64,000 bases of DNA from Flavobacterium aquatile LMG 4008 = ATCC 11947 (lineage in GTDB: Bacteria; Bacteroidota; Bacteroidia; Flavobacteriales; Flavobacteriaceae), in NCBI RefSeq assembly GCF_000757385.1, contig NZ_JRHH01000002.1, positions 248,001 through 312,000 on the forward strand. The letters are read 5' to 3'. The translations under genes were made by a program, and so were the position numbers. Below are positions 1-8,682 of the stretch, one piece after another. The notes under the pieces were generated by a model that was not told the DNA's origin, did no database searches, and saw only the letters and a program-made list of their open reading frames with translations. Every line of letters begins with the position of its first letter. Position 1 is the first letter of the stretch.

Positions 1-764
1 TCAAGATGATTATTTCTAACTAATTGACCCAAAACAATATTTCTTCTTTTGATGGCTCTTTCTGGAAAACGATTTGGGTTAAAACGAGAAGGATTGGTTA
101 ACATTCCTACCAATAACGCGCTTTCTTCTACATTTAAATCGCGTGGTTCTTTACTGAAATATACTTTGGATGCTGATCGAATTCCGACTGCACCATTCAC
201 AAAATCAACCTGATTTAGATACAAAGCGATGATTTCTTGTTTGGTATATTGTCTTTCTAATCGGATAGCAATAATCCATTCTTTGGCTTTTTGTACAATT
301 CTAAAAGGAAGAAATTTAGAACCTTCGCCATGAAATAAATTCTTTGCTAATTGTTGGGTTATGGTACTTGCTCCACCATCTTTTCCTAGTTTTAAAGCTG
401 CACCAAATGTTCTACGAGCATCAATTCCTGAATGTTCATAAAATCGTTCATCTTCGGTAGAAACTAGTGCATCGACTAATGATTTTGGTAAATCTTTGTA
501 CTTGATTGCAGTTCTATTTTCGTTATAAAATTTACCTAACGTTACACCATCAGAAGAGATGATTTCGGTTGCTAAATTAGAATCTGGATTTTCTAAATCT
601 TCAAAGGATGGCATTGCGCCAAATAAACCCCAAGATGCAAATAGAAAGAATAGAAAAATTCCGCCAAGTGTGTAAAGAAATAGTCTCCAAAACTTGTTTG
701 AATAATATTTTACGTCTCTTGCAGGAGTAGTTCCTTTGGATTGAGAATTATTTTTTTGTGCCAT
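1..764 (-). CDS. Class A penicillin-binding protein (PBP1A-like), N-terminal part; continues past the window edge
   Basis: The reading frame opens at the ATG at 764 and stays open for 254 codons to the left edge, so the 3' end is missing. The product starts MAQKNNSQSKG, has a short cytoplasmic tail and one membrane anchor (about residues 30-50), then a GT51 peptidoglycan glycosyltransferase domain. The diagnostic motifs are visible: STEDERFYEHSGID, which carries the catalytic Glu, and GGASTITQQLAKNLF. The enzyme polymerises lipid II on the periplasmic face of the inner membrane; the transpeptidase half would lie outside the window. It begins 6 bp from the stop of gldH and is probably cotranscribed with it. 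Confidence 0.93.
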   Translation of the reverse strand, partial: MAQKNNSQSKGTTPARDVKYYSNKFWRLFLYTLGGIFLFFLFASWGLFGAMPSFEDLENPDSNLATEIISSDGVTLGKFYNENRTAIKYKDLPKSLVDALVSTEDERFYEHSGIDARRTFGAALKLGKDGGASTITQQLAKNLFHGEGSKFLPFRIVQKAKEWIIAIRLERQYTKQEIIALYLNQVDFVNGAVGIRSASKVYFSKEPRDLNVEESALLVGMLTNPSRFNPNRFPERAIKRRNIVLGQLVRNNHL

Positions 765-770
765 AATTTT

Positions 771-1256
771 TTATTCTAATGATTCTACTCTAAAACCTAT
801 TTCAGTGATGCCTTTTAAATTGTCAACACCAGCGACTTTGCCTGTTTGACGAACGGCTTGCTGAATTTTAATGGTATAATCGCCTTTCAAATTGAACTTA
901 ACATTGGGTTTGTAAAACAGTTTACTTTCTTTCACGTCAGAAAAACCGTCGCCCATTAAACTTCCGTCTGGATTTGCCATTTCATATTCTAATGTGTCAA
1001 CTAAAACTTTTTTATTTGGTTGAACTAATGAAACTATTAGAAACAAATTACTAAACGGATAATCGTTGTTGGCTCTAGTATTTACGTACAAATTGTAATT
1101 TTTTAAACTATCCAATTTTGGTAATTTAAATTTAATAATACTGTCTTTATGCCAAGAATTTCCAACGGATTTGTATTCGTCAAAAACACGTTTTTCATCG
1201 CATGAAATTATTAAAAACGCTACTAAAAGAAACAGTATGCTATTTTTTATCTTCAT
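771..1256 (-). CDS. gldH: Gliding motility lipoprotein GldH
   Basis: 161 residues with a lipoprotein signal peptide ending in LIISC (lipid-modified Cys19). The rest is a beta-rich domain matching what I recall of GldH, including the NSWHKDSIIKFKLP and IQQAVRQTGKV segments. GldH is an outer-membrane-associated lipoprotein needed for Bacteroidota gliding and for function of the type IX secretion system. Its start overlaps the end of ricT by 17 bp, and the PBP gene follows by 6 bp, so the three genes look like one transcript. Three type IX-secreted proteins elsewhere in this window fit its presence. Confidence 0.92.
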   Translation of the reverse strand: MKIKNSILFLLVAFLIISCDEKRVFDEYKSVGNSWHKDSIIKFKLPKLDSLKNYNLYVNTRANNDYPFSNLFLIVSLVQPNKKVLVDTLEYEMANPDGSLMGDGFSDVKESKLFYKPNVKFNLKGDYTIKIQQAVRQTGKVAGVDNLKGITEIGFRVESLE

Positions 1257-2547
1257 TCTTTTTAATAATTATTGGTCTTTTATTTTGTGGTTTTGCATTC
1301 GGATTTTGTCCTTGTGCTTGTGGTTGTTTTTGATTTGGATTTTGTCCTTGTCCTTGTTTTTGATTAGGATTAGCGTTTTGATTCGGATTGGTATTCTGGT
1401 TTGGGTTTTGAACTTTGCTTTTGTTCTTATTTTTATTTTTGCTTTTGCTCTTTTTTGGTTGGTCAAAACGCGTCAAACTTTCTTGACCCATCGCGTTATT
1501 GAAGTTGGCTTCTTGCTCAACAACGATTTCTATAGCATAATCTTCCAGTGCAGAAACTCTGATTTTTTGTTTGTTTTGAACTACAATTTCTCTAACCTGA
1601 TCGATTTTTAAAACATGCCAGTTCGCGAAATTATCGGTGTAAGCAAACCACATTAATCCTTTAAAAATGTCTTGTTTTTGGCAAATTGCATCGCCTTTTT
1701 CGGTGTAAAGTTTGGTTTCAAAATCTGGAAAATCTTTTAAAGCATCAAGATAAGTGTCTAATTCATAGTTTAAACAGCATTTTAATTTGCCACATTGACC
1801 TGCTAATTTCTGCGGATTTAGTGACAATTGTTGGTATCGAGCTGCCGATGTATTTACACTTCTAAAATCGGTTAGCCATGTTGAACAACACAATTCTCGT
1901 CCACAAGAACCAATTCCTCCAAGACGCGCTGCTTCTTGTCGAAAACCTACTTGTTTCATCTCAATTCTGGTCTTGAATGATTGAGCAAATTCTTTAATCA
2001 ACTGACGAAAATCGACTCTGTCATTGGCTGTATAATAGAAAATAGCTTTCGATCCGTCGCCTTGAAATTCAATATCAGAAATCTTCATTTCTAATTTTAA
2101 AGAAATTGCAATTTCACGCGCTTTCACTTTCATTGGTTCCTCTTTATCGCGTGCTTCACTCCAGATATCGATGTCTTTTTGTGATGCTTTTCGGTAAACT
2201 TTGGCTACATCTTCGCTTTTATGATCGACGCCTTTTTTCTTCATTTGTACTTTTACCAATTCGCCAGTAAGCGTTACAATTCCGACGTCATGACCTGGTG
2301 AAGCTTCTGTAGCTACAATATCGCCAATGCTTAACGTAAGTTTTTCGGTGTTTCTATAAAATTCTTTTCTTCCGTTTTTAAAACGTACTTCAACACAATC
2401 AAAAGGAGCTTCGCCATTAGGCAAATTCATATTTCCTAACCAGTCAAAAACAGTCAATTTATTGCAGCTATCGGTGCCGCAAGTCCCATTATTTTTACAA
2501 CCCTTTGGTGCACCACCATCAGAAGTTGAACAACTTGTACATGCCAT
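1240..2547 (-). CDS. ricT: PSP1-domain protein RicT (YaaT family) with a low-complexity C-terminal tail
   Basis: 435 residues. The N-terminus has a Cys cluster (C3, C6, C17, C23, C28), followed by the PSP1 core with LGGIGSCGRELCCSTWL and CGKLKCCLNYELD, both typical of the family. In Bacillus, RicT works with RicA and RicF in an Fe-S-containing complex that affects mRNA processing; in Flavobacteria the gene commonly lies beside gldH, and its role there is not known to me. The last 80 or so residues are Asn/Gln/Pro/Lys repeats (NPNQ, KQGQGQ) ending in basic PIIIKKNEDKK, probably disordered. Most overlapping frames in this tail are composition artefacts. The product is probably cytoplasmic. Confidence 0.9.
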   Translation of the reverse strand: MACTSCSTSDGGAPKGCKNNGTCGTDSCNKLTVFDWLGNMNLPNGEAPFDCVEVRFKNGRKEFYRNTEKLTLSIGDIVATEASPGHDVGIVTLTGELVKVQMKKKGVDHKSEDVAKVYRKASQKDIDIWSEARDKEEPMKVKAREIAISLKLEMKISDIEFQGDGSKAIFYYTANDRVDFRQLIKEFAQSFKTRIEMKQVGFRQEAARLGGIGSCGRELCCSTWLTDFRSVNTSAARYQQLSLNPQKLAGQCGKLKCCLNYELDTYLDALKDFPDFETKLYTEKGDAICQKQDIFKGLMWFAYTDNFANWHVLKIDQVREIVVQNKQKIRVSALEDYAIEIVVEQEANFNNAMGQESLTRFDQPKKSKSKNKNKNKSKVQNPNQNTNPNQNANPNQKQGQGQNPNQKQPQAQGQNPNAKPQNKRPIIIKKNEDKK

Positions 2548-2710
2548 AATTATATATGTAGTATCGCCAAAAAGCGATTTAAGTTTATAAAACGATTAAT
2601 TGGTAAAGATAGTATTTTTAGAAATTATATTCCAATAAAAAAATCCCAAATTCCAATGGCCAAATTAGGCATTGAAATTTGAAATTTAAGTAGTTTGCAA
2701 TCTATTGATT

Positions 2711-2941
2711 TTAAGTTTCTTTTATTGTAATGATATTTACAGGACAAGCTTTTACAGCCAATTCACAATTTTCTGTGATAGAATAATCTGTAGACTTCAA
2801 GGTAAAAAACCCTTTTGCATTGACCGATTTAAGCAACACTGATTTTCCGTCTTTTTTTGACATTTGAAATTGTGCTGGTGCCATTTCTACACAGTAATTG
2901 CAACCGATGCATTTGTCCCTTTGCAGTGTTACAACGACCAT
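2711..2941 (-). CDS. Small 4Fe-4S ferredoxin
   Basis: 76 residues with CIGCNYC near the N-terminus and CELAVKACPV near the C-terminus. That is four cysteines in the arrangement of single-cluster (4Fe-4S) ferredoxins. It overlaps the start of trhP by one base (position 2941), so the two genes are translationally coupled. The tight linkage suggests it supplies electrons to, or helps maintain the cluster of, the neighbouring tRNA hydroxylase; that is inference. No membrane segment or signal peptide is present. Confidence 0.88.
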   Translation of the reverse strand: MVVVTLQRDKCIGCNYCVEMAPAQFQMSKKDGKSVLLKSVNAKGFFTLKSTDYSITENCELAVKACPVNIITIKET

Positions 2942-4182
2942 TAGTTTTCTACAATTTTATAAATTTTGTCCGATAAACGAATTCGGAACGGCACTTTCAT
3001 TGTACAACTATCGCCTTTGGTAGCTTTTTCCGAATTGATGTCATTTACAAATATTTCTTCTAAAACCAGTTCTTGTGCACCAGTTGACGGACCAGTAATT
3101 AAAATTTTATCACCTTTTTTGATATCGTAAGCTTCAATTTTGAATTCGGCAATTTTGGATTTTGGAAAGTAGTGAATTCCTTTTCCAACATATACTTTCT
3201 TTTGTGTAGCACTCGAACCTGGATTATCTGACCATTCGCCTAACTTTTGCCCCAAATAATAACCACTCCAGAAACCGCGATTGTAAACCGTTGCCAAAGT
3301 TTCCATCCAAGTAGTGACTTTTTCTTTGGTAAAAGTTCCTTCGTAATATGAATCGATTGCATCATGATAGGTTTTGATAACTGTTGCTACATAATCTGCA
3401 GCACGTCCACGACCTTCAATTTTTAAAACTTTTATACCTGAATCGATTACTTGGTCTAGGAAATCTAAGGTGCATAAATCTTTTGGCGACATTAGATATT
3501 CATTATCCACTTCAATTTCGAAACCGCTTTCTTGATCAATTACTGTGTATTTTTTACGACAATTTTGCTTGCAAGCACCTCGATTTGCAGAAGAATTATG
3601 CGAATGCAAACTTAAATAGCATTTACCTGAAACAGCCATACATAAAGCTCCGTGACCGAAAATCTCAATTTCAACTAAATTACCACTTGGGCCTTTTATT
3701 TGTTCTTTTTCAATAGCATCAGTGATTTTTTTCACTTGACGTAAACTCAATTCGCGAGAAAGTACAATGGTATCTGCAAACATTGAATAAAATTTTACTG
3801 TTTCAATGTTGGTTACGTTTAGTTGAGTAGAAATATGAACTTCAATCCCAACAGTTCTTGCCGTCATGATAACCGCTTGATCGGATGCTATTACGGCTGT
3901 AATTCCTGCTTCTTTGGCTTTGGTTAAAAGTGTTTTTACAATGGATAAATCGTGATCGTAAATAATTGTATTTAAAGTTAGATAAGTTCTAACGTTTTTC
4001 TCTTTGCATCGTCGAGCAATTTCGGGTAAATCATCTAAAACGAAATTTACTGTTGCTCTTGCACGCATGTTCAATTGTTCTACACCAAAATAAATCGAAT
4101 CGCAACCATTATCTAAAGCTGCTTGCATGGATTCAAAATTCCCGGCTGGAGCCATTAATTCTATTCTTCCAGAAGTTGTCAT
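2941..4182 (-). CDS. trhP: U32 family tRNA 5-hydroxyuridine synthesis protein TrhP (YegQ-like)
   Basis: 413 residues, starting MTTSGRIELMAPAGNFESMQ, a typical U32 beginning. The U32 signature EIFGHGALCMAVSGKC lies around residues 172-190, with further cysteines in GACKQNCRKKY, consistent with an Fe-S site. TrhP-type U32 proteins act in the oxygen-independent, prephenate-dependent route to 5-hydroxyuridine at tRNA position 34. The last 85 or so residues (from KVYVGKGIHYFPK to RIRLSDKIYKI) form a separate small domain that is also found at the end of the neighbouring TrhO. The start overlaps the trhO stop by one base. An older name for the family is collagenase-like peptidase; peptidase activity is doubtful here. 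Confidence 0.88.
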   Translation of the reverse strand: MTTSGRIELMAPAGNFESMQAALDNGCDSIYFGVEQLNMRARATVNFVLDDLPEIARRCKEKNVRTYLTLNTIIYDHDLSIVKTLLTKAKEAGITAVIASDQAVIMTARTVGIEVHISTQLNVTNIETVKFYSMFADTIVLSRELSLRQVKKITDAIEKEQIKGPSGNLVEIEIFGHGALCMAVSGKCYLSLHSHNSSANRGACKQNCRKKYTVIDQESGFEIEVDNEYLMSPKDLCTLDFLDQVIDSGIKVLKIEGRGRAADYVATVIKTYHDAIDSYYEGTFTKEKVTTWMETLATVYNRGFWSGYYLGQKLGEWSDNPGSSATQKKVYVGKGIHYFPKSKIAEFKIEAYDIKKGDKILITGPSTGAQELVLEEIFVNDINSEKATKGDSCTMKVPFRIRLSDKIYKIVEN

Positions 4183-5540
4183 TAAGTGATAATTTTAAAT
4201 AATTTATCAGATAATCGAACTCTAAAAGGCAAAATAAAAGTCACTTTATCTCCGACTTTTGCAACAGAATTTTCGCTTCCATTGACCATCATTTTGTCTA
4301 AAATTACTTCTTCGTTTCCAGTGGTTGGTCCAGAAATTAGTATTTTATCGCCTACATTCAATTCGTTATTTTCGATAATAAATAATCCAACTTGTGGTTT
4401 TGGATAATAATGTTCGGCTTTACCAACAAGTACTTTTTTTATTTTTATTTTTTGACGAATGTCTTGAGATTTTTGAGCCGTTGCCAAAGGTTTATCAGAT
4501 AATTCTCCAGAATGCTTGAATAACAATTTATCAGATTTTCCTTTGCGAAAAACTTTATTACCTACTTGAATACCTCTACGAAGTTTGACTTGTTCTACCA
4601 ATGGCAAATGAATAGTATCTAAACATTCGGTTGAACAACAATTTTCCATTGCGGCTTTACATTCATCACATTGAATGAACAATAAATGACATCCGTCGTT
4701 TTCGCAATTGGTGTGATTGTCACATGGTTTTCCGCATTGATGGCATTGTGAAACGATATCGTCGGTAATTCTTTCGCCAAGTCTGTGGTCAAAAACGAAG
4801 TTCTTTCCTATGAATTTACTTTCGATATTTTCTTCCTTGATTTGTTTGGCATAATTGATAATTCCGCCTTCCAATTGGAACACGTTTTTAAAACCTTGGT
4901 GTTTAAAATAAGCAGAAGCTTTCTCACATCGAATTCCACCAGTGCAATACATCACTAGGTTTTTATCTTCTTTAAAATCTTTTAATTGTTCGTTGATGAT
5001 TGGCAGACTTTCTCTAAAAGTTTCCACATCTGGAGTAATGGCACCTTTAAAATGACCAATTTCACTTTCGTAATGATTTCTAAAATCAACTACAATAGTA
5101 TTTGGATCTTCTAAAATTTGGTTGAATTCTTGAGCTTTCAAATGAACTCCGATATTGGTCACGTCAAATGTTTCGTCGTTCAATCCGTCTGCAACAATTT
5201 TGTCACGAACTTTTACGGTTAGCTTTAAAAACGAATGATCATCATGTTCTACAGCGACATTCAAACGAATGCCTCTCATAAAATCGTAAGTTTCTAGAGT
5301 TTCTCGAAATGCTTCGATATTCTCGGCTGGAACACTCATTTGAGCATTGATTCCTTCTTTGGCAACGTAAGTTCGACCAAGAGCATCGAGTTTGTTCCAT
5401 TGGATAAATAAGTCGTCGCGAAATTTTTTCGGATCTTCAATTTTGGCATACGCATAGAATGACAAAGTAAGTCTTTGTTTGCCAGCTTGATCTATAAGCT
5501 CGGCTCTTTCTTCTGCGCTTAAGGTGTTATACAGTTGCAT
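4182..5540 (-). CDS. trhO: Rhodanese-type tRNA uridine hydroxylase TrhO (YceA) with an added U32-type C-terminal domain
   Basis: 452 residues, about 100 more than I expect of typical bacterial TrhO. Residues 1-130 are the acylphosphatase-like UPF0176 part, and 135-230 the rhodanese domain with active loop CTGGIRC (Cys199). A Cys-rich zinc-type region lies around 265-305 (CHQCGKPCDNHTNC, CDECKAAMENCC). Residues from about 360 to the end resemble the C-terminal domain of the adjacent TrhP (KVLVGKAEHYYPK, GDKILISGPTTG, FRVRLSDKLFKI). TrhO makes the same 5-hydroxyuridine mark on tRNA using oxygen. It is the first gene of the trhO-trhP-ferredoxin operon. Confidence 0.88.
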   Translation of the reverse strand: MQLYNTLSAEERAELIDQAGKQRLTLSFYAYAKIEDPKKFRDDLFIQWNKLDALGRTYVAKEGINAQMSVPAENIEAFRETLETYDFMRGIRLNVAVEHDDHSFLKLTVKVRDKIVADGLNDETFDVTNIGVHLKAQEFNQILEDPNTIVVDFRNHYESEIGHFKGAITPDVETFRESLPIINEQLKDFKEDKNLVMYCTGGIRCEKASAYFKHQGFKNVFQLEGGIINYAKQIKEENIESKFIGKNFVFDHRLGERITDDIVSQCHQCGKPCDNHTNCENDGCHLLFIQCDECKAAMENCCSTECLDTIHLPLVEQVKLRRGIQVGNKVFRKGKSDKLLFKHSGELSDKPLATAQKSQDIRQKIKIKKVLVGKAEHYYPKPQVGLFIIENNELNVGDKILISGPTTGNEEVILDKMMVNGSENSVAKVGDKVTFILPFRVRLSDKLFKIIT

Positions 5541-5614
5541 GCTATAAACGTTTAAGTGAGAACTATTTTTTGAATTCTAAATGGAAGAATTCGGGTGCAA
5601 ATGTAAAAATAATT

Positions 5615-5660
5615 TATGAAAAAACCCTGTCAGAGTTCAAAACTCTGACAGGGTTGTAAT
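5615..5660 (-). terminator. Strong hairpin terminator downstream of the bacilliredoxin gene
   Basis: A perfect 15-bp stem (arms 5623-5637 and 5641-5655, loop CAA) is followed on the minus strand by a T run. It sits 22 bp after the bacilliredoxin stop. The arm core CCTGTCAGAGTT is a motif I recall from dispersed repeats in Flavobacterium genomes, so the terminator may derive from, or also be, a repeat element. Confidence 0.75.
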
Positions 5661-5677
5661 TCTAAAAGTAAAAAGTC

Positions 5678-6088
5678 TTAACAGAATTCTGCGTAAGCGT
5701 CTTTCAAGTTTTCAGCAATCATTTCAGCTGGACGACCTTCAATGTGGTGACGTTCTAGCATGTGAACTAACTCTCCGTTTTTGAATAAAGCCATACTTGG
5801 AGATGATGGAGGAAACGGAAACATTTCTTCTCTTGCAGCATCAACCGCTTCTTTGTCAACACCAGCGAAAACTGTTACTAAATGATCTGGTTTTTTTGCT
5901 CCGTCCAAACTCATTTTTGCTCCTGGACGAGCGTTTCTTGCAGCGCAACCACAAACTGAATTTACAACTACAAGTGTCGTTCCTTCTGCTTTGATAGCAT
6001 TTTTTACTTCTTCTGCATTATATAAATCTTGAAAACCAGCGTCAGAAAGTTCTGCTCTCATTGGTTTTACCATTTCTTCTGGATACAT
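5678..6088 (-). CDS. BrxA/BrxB family bacilliredoxin
   Basis: 136 residues, matching the YphP/YqiW family over the whole length. It starts [19 protein letters not shown], carries the CGC redox motif in [15 protein letters not shown] and ends in the usual short Cys tail. Bacilliredoxins remove bacillithiol (or another low-molecular-weight thiol) from proteins after oxidative stress; the family has a thioredoxin-like fold and is cytoplasmic. It lies upstream of trhO on the same strand but is separated from it by a strong terminator, so it is probably a single-gene unit. Confidence 0.9.
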   Translation of the reverse strand: MYPEEMVKPMRAELSDAGFQDLYNAEEVKNAIKAEGTTLVVVNSVCGCAARNARPGAKMSLDGAKKPDHLVTVFAGVDKEAVDAAREEMFPFPPSSPSMALFKNGELVHMLERHHIEGRPAEMIAENLKDAYAEFC

Positions 6089-6211
6089 ATTCTTGATATT
6101 AAATATTTGATATTAAATTTTAGATATAAAATCTTTTGCAAAGATAGTGAGAATTGCAATTTTATAATAATTTTGATTATAAAGTTTTGTTATAGTTTGA
6201 TAGATTTTATA

Positions 6212-7009
6212 TCAAAGTGTTTCCCATTTTTTTTGATAAGGATACGTTTCATAAATTACATTATCTTCATTGAGTCTATAACCTTGTTTATAATCTTCTT
6301 TTGATTGTTTTATTAATGAATCTACATCTTCTGTTTTACCTAATCGTGCTAAACATATAGCTTTATAAAATTTCACATCTGAAAAATTAGGATATATTTT
6401 TAAGGCTTTATCAAATTCGGCAATTGCTTCTTCATATTTTTTTAATTCATATTTAGCAATTCCTAAATAAAAAAAAGCTGTGTGGTGTTCAAAACCATCA
6501 CGTTTCTCATACAATTCTTTGACATAGTTTTGCAATAATTGTTCTGCTTTTTCAAATTCATTCAATTGCAAATAAGAAATGGCAATATAAAAATCATAAG
6601 TATGATCCATAACATATTGATTACCATATTTTTTCTTGCAATCTTCTAAATCTTCAATAGCATCTTTATATGATTTTGAAAAAATGCATTTCATAAAACC
6701 GCGGTAAGGTTGCCATCTTTCTCCGTTATATTTTACGGCATTATCAAGAAATGGCATTCCGATTTCGTACTTTCTAGCTTTAAAATAGGGCATCGCTTTT
6801 TGTTGCCATAAATAGGCTATAGTACTGTCTTTTTTTAAACCATTATCAAGACAGTTTTGCCATTCTGCCATTTGATAAATGTAGTTGTATTGCTGCGCAC
6901 AGTTGGTCAAAAATTCTTCAATAATTTTTTCTTGTTCCTGAGTTTTGCCTTCTTGGGAATAAAAAATAGTCGTGAAAAATAGTGTAATTAATAAAATAAT
7001 TTTCTTCAT
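6212..7009 (-). CDS. Exported tetratricopeptide repeat protein
   Basis: 265 residues with an N-terminal signal peptide (MKKIILLITLFFTTIFYSQ). TPR-type helical repeats follow; the clearest are around residues 125-225, for example YLQLNEFEKAEQLL, GIAKYELKKYEEAIAEFDKA and YKAICLARLGK. TPRs mediate protein-protein contacts; the partner is unknown. It probably acts in the periplasm. Neighbours are unrelated (bacilliredoxin downstream, crtY upstream by 35 bp), so context gives little help. Confidence 0.75.
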   Translation of the reverse strand: MKKIILLITLFFTTIFYSQEGKTQEQEKIIEEFLTNCAQQYNYIYQMAEWQNCLDNGLKKDSTIAYLWQQKAMPYFKARKYEIGMPFLDNAVKYNGERWQPYRGFMKCIFSKSYKDAIEDLEDCKKKYGNQYVMDHTYDFYIAISYLQLNEFEKAEQLLQNYVKELYEKRDGFEHHTAFFYLGIAKYELKKYEEAIAEFDKALKIYPNFSDVKFYKAICLARLGKTEDVDSLIKQSKEDYKQGYRLNEDNVIYETYPYQKKWETL

Positions 7010-7044
7010 CTTTATGTAAATTTTGATAAAGATAAAAAAGTTGA

Positions 7045-8184
7045 TTATTTAAAAATCCGCATTAACAACGCGTTAACAAACAAACCTTTCGGGCATTTCC
7101 AAATCACTTGTAAATCTTCCCAAAATGTGGTTTCTTCGTCAAGAAATTTGAAAATTAGTGTAGGATTTCCTTTTTTGAATAATGACGAAAATACTTTGGA
7201 ACCCAAATCATTTCTTCGATATAAAACATCTAAAAACAACAAATCGTAGAACCAAAATTTATCCGTTTTATGAAATTTTCTGAAGTCAGATTCTTTGGAT
7301 AAAAAGTTGATTAATGCTTTCGATTTTTTGATAGTATTTTTAAAAGTATAACCTGTACTTGCCTTTGTCCATCCGCCAACTGAACCAATATTTATGATAT
7401 TTTTGGTGTTGTGTTTCCAAAATTTATAACTCGTCATCGGAATATTTCCTTGTTCTTTTTCTACTATTTCGTAGTCTGTAATTCCAAGTTTTTGGATGTA
7501 ATTCTGAATTTCATTTTCGTATTCTTCTTTAGAAAGTAAATCTTTTGAAAACAGAGTATATTCTAATAAAGCTTCGGTTGAAGAAGTTGGAAGAACGTAC
7601 ATAAATCGAGTATTTCCTCTTTGTTCAACAGAAAAATCCATGAAAGTTGCTCTGTTTTTATCAAATACTTCTTCTTTCGATTTTATAAACCAACCAATAA
7701 AATGTTGTTGCAATAATGGATATTTCGATTGACTTTTTACAATAGTTGGATTGTAAATCGAATTAAAAATTTTGTTGCAAGTGTAGTTCTGAGTTTCAGT
7801 TTTTACAATGCAATGATTTCCTAACTCTTCGAAATCAATCACTTTTTGATTTGCAAAATGAATATTTTCTTGTTTAGCAATTAAATCGAAAACCAGATTG
7901 TAAAAATCCAATCCACGAATCATTTTATATTGATACGGATTCAAATCTAAATCTCTTCTAAAGTTTTCATCTGCAAAAAGCGCAACATCCCATTTTTTAG
8001 AAATTATCGTATCAAAATGAGAAGAATTATCCCAAAAACACCACGTTCTATCGTTGGCATTTTTAGGATTTTCATCAATAAGTAATATATTTTTATCATT
8101 AAATTTTCCAGATAAAATCATTTCATAAACGGTCATTAAAGCCGATAATCCTGAGCCTGTAAAAATGTAGTGATAGTGTTGCAT
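7045..8184 (-). CDS. crtY: Lycopene beta-cyclase (CrtY type)
   Basis: 379 residues. The N-terminus has a dinucleotide-binding start (YIFTGSGLSALMTVYEM) and the family motif NDRTWCFW. MTSYKFWKHNTKNI and GGWTKASTGYTF further along match the CrtY family. The enzyme closes both ends of lycopene to give beta-carotene, the precursor of the zeaxanthin-type yellow pigment common in Flavobacteria. It is membrane-associated and uses a reduced flavin. No other carotenoid gene (crtB, crtI, crtZ) is adjacent, so the pathway must be split across the genome. Confidence 0.88.
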   Translation of the reverse strand: MQHYHYIFTGSGLSALMTVYEMILSGKFNDKNILLIDENPKNANDRTWCFWDNSSHFDTIISKKWDVALFADENFRRDLDLNPYQYKMIRGLDFYNLVFDLIAKQENIHFANQKVIDFEELGNHCIVKTETQNYTCNKIFNSIYNPTIVKSQSKYPLLQQHFIGWFIKSKEEVFDKNRATFMDFSVEQRGNTRFMYVLPTSSTEALLEYTLFSKDLLSKEEYENEIQNYIQKLGITDYEIVEKEQGNIPMTSYKFWKHNTKNIINIGSVGGWTKASTGYTFKNTIKKSKALINFLSKESDFRKFHKTDKFWFYDLLFLDVLYRRNDLGSKVFSSLFKKGNPTLIFKFLDEETTFWEDLQVIWKCPKGLFVNALLMRIFK

Positions 8185-8217
8185 TTATTTGTAGAAATTT
8201 CATCAAAAATAAGCAAT

Positions 8218-8682
8218 TTATTTGATGGTTTTCTCCAACAACAATTTAAAATCTTTGGTATTTAAAAAACCATTGTGCTGAAAAATGATTTCGTTGTTTT
8301 CATTTAGAAAACATAAAGCTGGATAATTGATTTTATCGTTTATTGTTGCTAATTGAATGGCGAGTTCGTGTGTTCCAGAGTTAATTCCTGTTGGTTTGAA
8401 TTGGAATTTTTGATTGTTGAAAGCAATCTTTCGTTTTTCTTCGGCATTAAAATCGATGAAGTAAAACTTCTTATTTAATAGTGTAATTATTGCTTCATTT
8501 TTCAATGTTTTCGATTGAAACGCTGCACAAAATTTGCACCAATCGGTATGAATGAAAACAATAATTTTTCGTTTTTCTATTTTTTGTAAACTATCAATTT
8601 CCTCAAATTTTCTCAGATTTAATTGAGCAAAACCAGTTTGAATTGCCAATAGAAAACAAGTTATGTAAATAATTTTTTTCAT
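8218..8682 (-). CDS. Exported thioredoxin-fold protein
   Basis: 154 residues with a signal peptide (MKKIIYITCFLLAIQTGFAQ) and a thioredoxin-like domain. The redox motif is in IVFIHTDWCKFCAAFQ (WCxxC), and the usual cis-Pro region follows around INYPALCFLNENNE. It should act in the periplasm as a thiol-disulfide protein. Its start shares base 8682 with the stop of the TonB receptor gene, so the two are coupled. The receptor plug carries a CGVC motif that could be a substrate; this is a guess from proximity. Confidence 0.8.
   Translation of the reverse strand: MKKIIYITCFLLAIQTGFAQLNLRKFEEIDSLQKIEKRKIIVFIHTDWCKFCAAFQSKTLKNEAIITLLNKKFYFIDFNAEEKRKIAFNNQKFQFKPTGINSGTHELAIQLATINDKINYPALCFLNENNEIIFQHNGFLNTKDFKLLLEKTIK

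Noticed and set aside
1171..1611. 146-codon plus-strand open frame opposite ricT
   Set aside because: It is the antisense of the Asn/Gln/Lys-rich tail of RicT, which yields a false hydrophobic protein.
2620..2700. Possible regulatory hairpin before ricT
   Set aside because: AAATCCCAAATTCCAATGGC and the following sequence make only a weak imperfect pairing and may be a repeat fragment; not supported as a feature.
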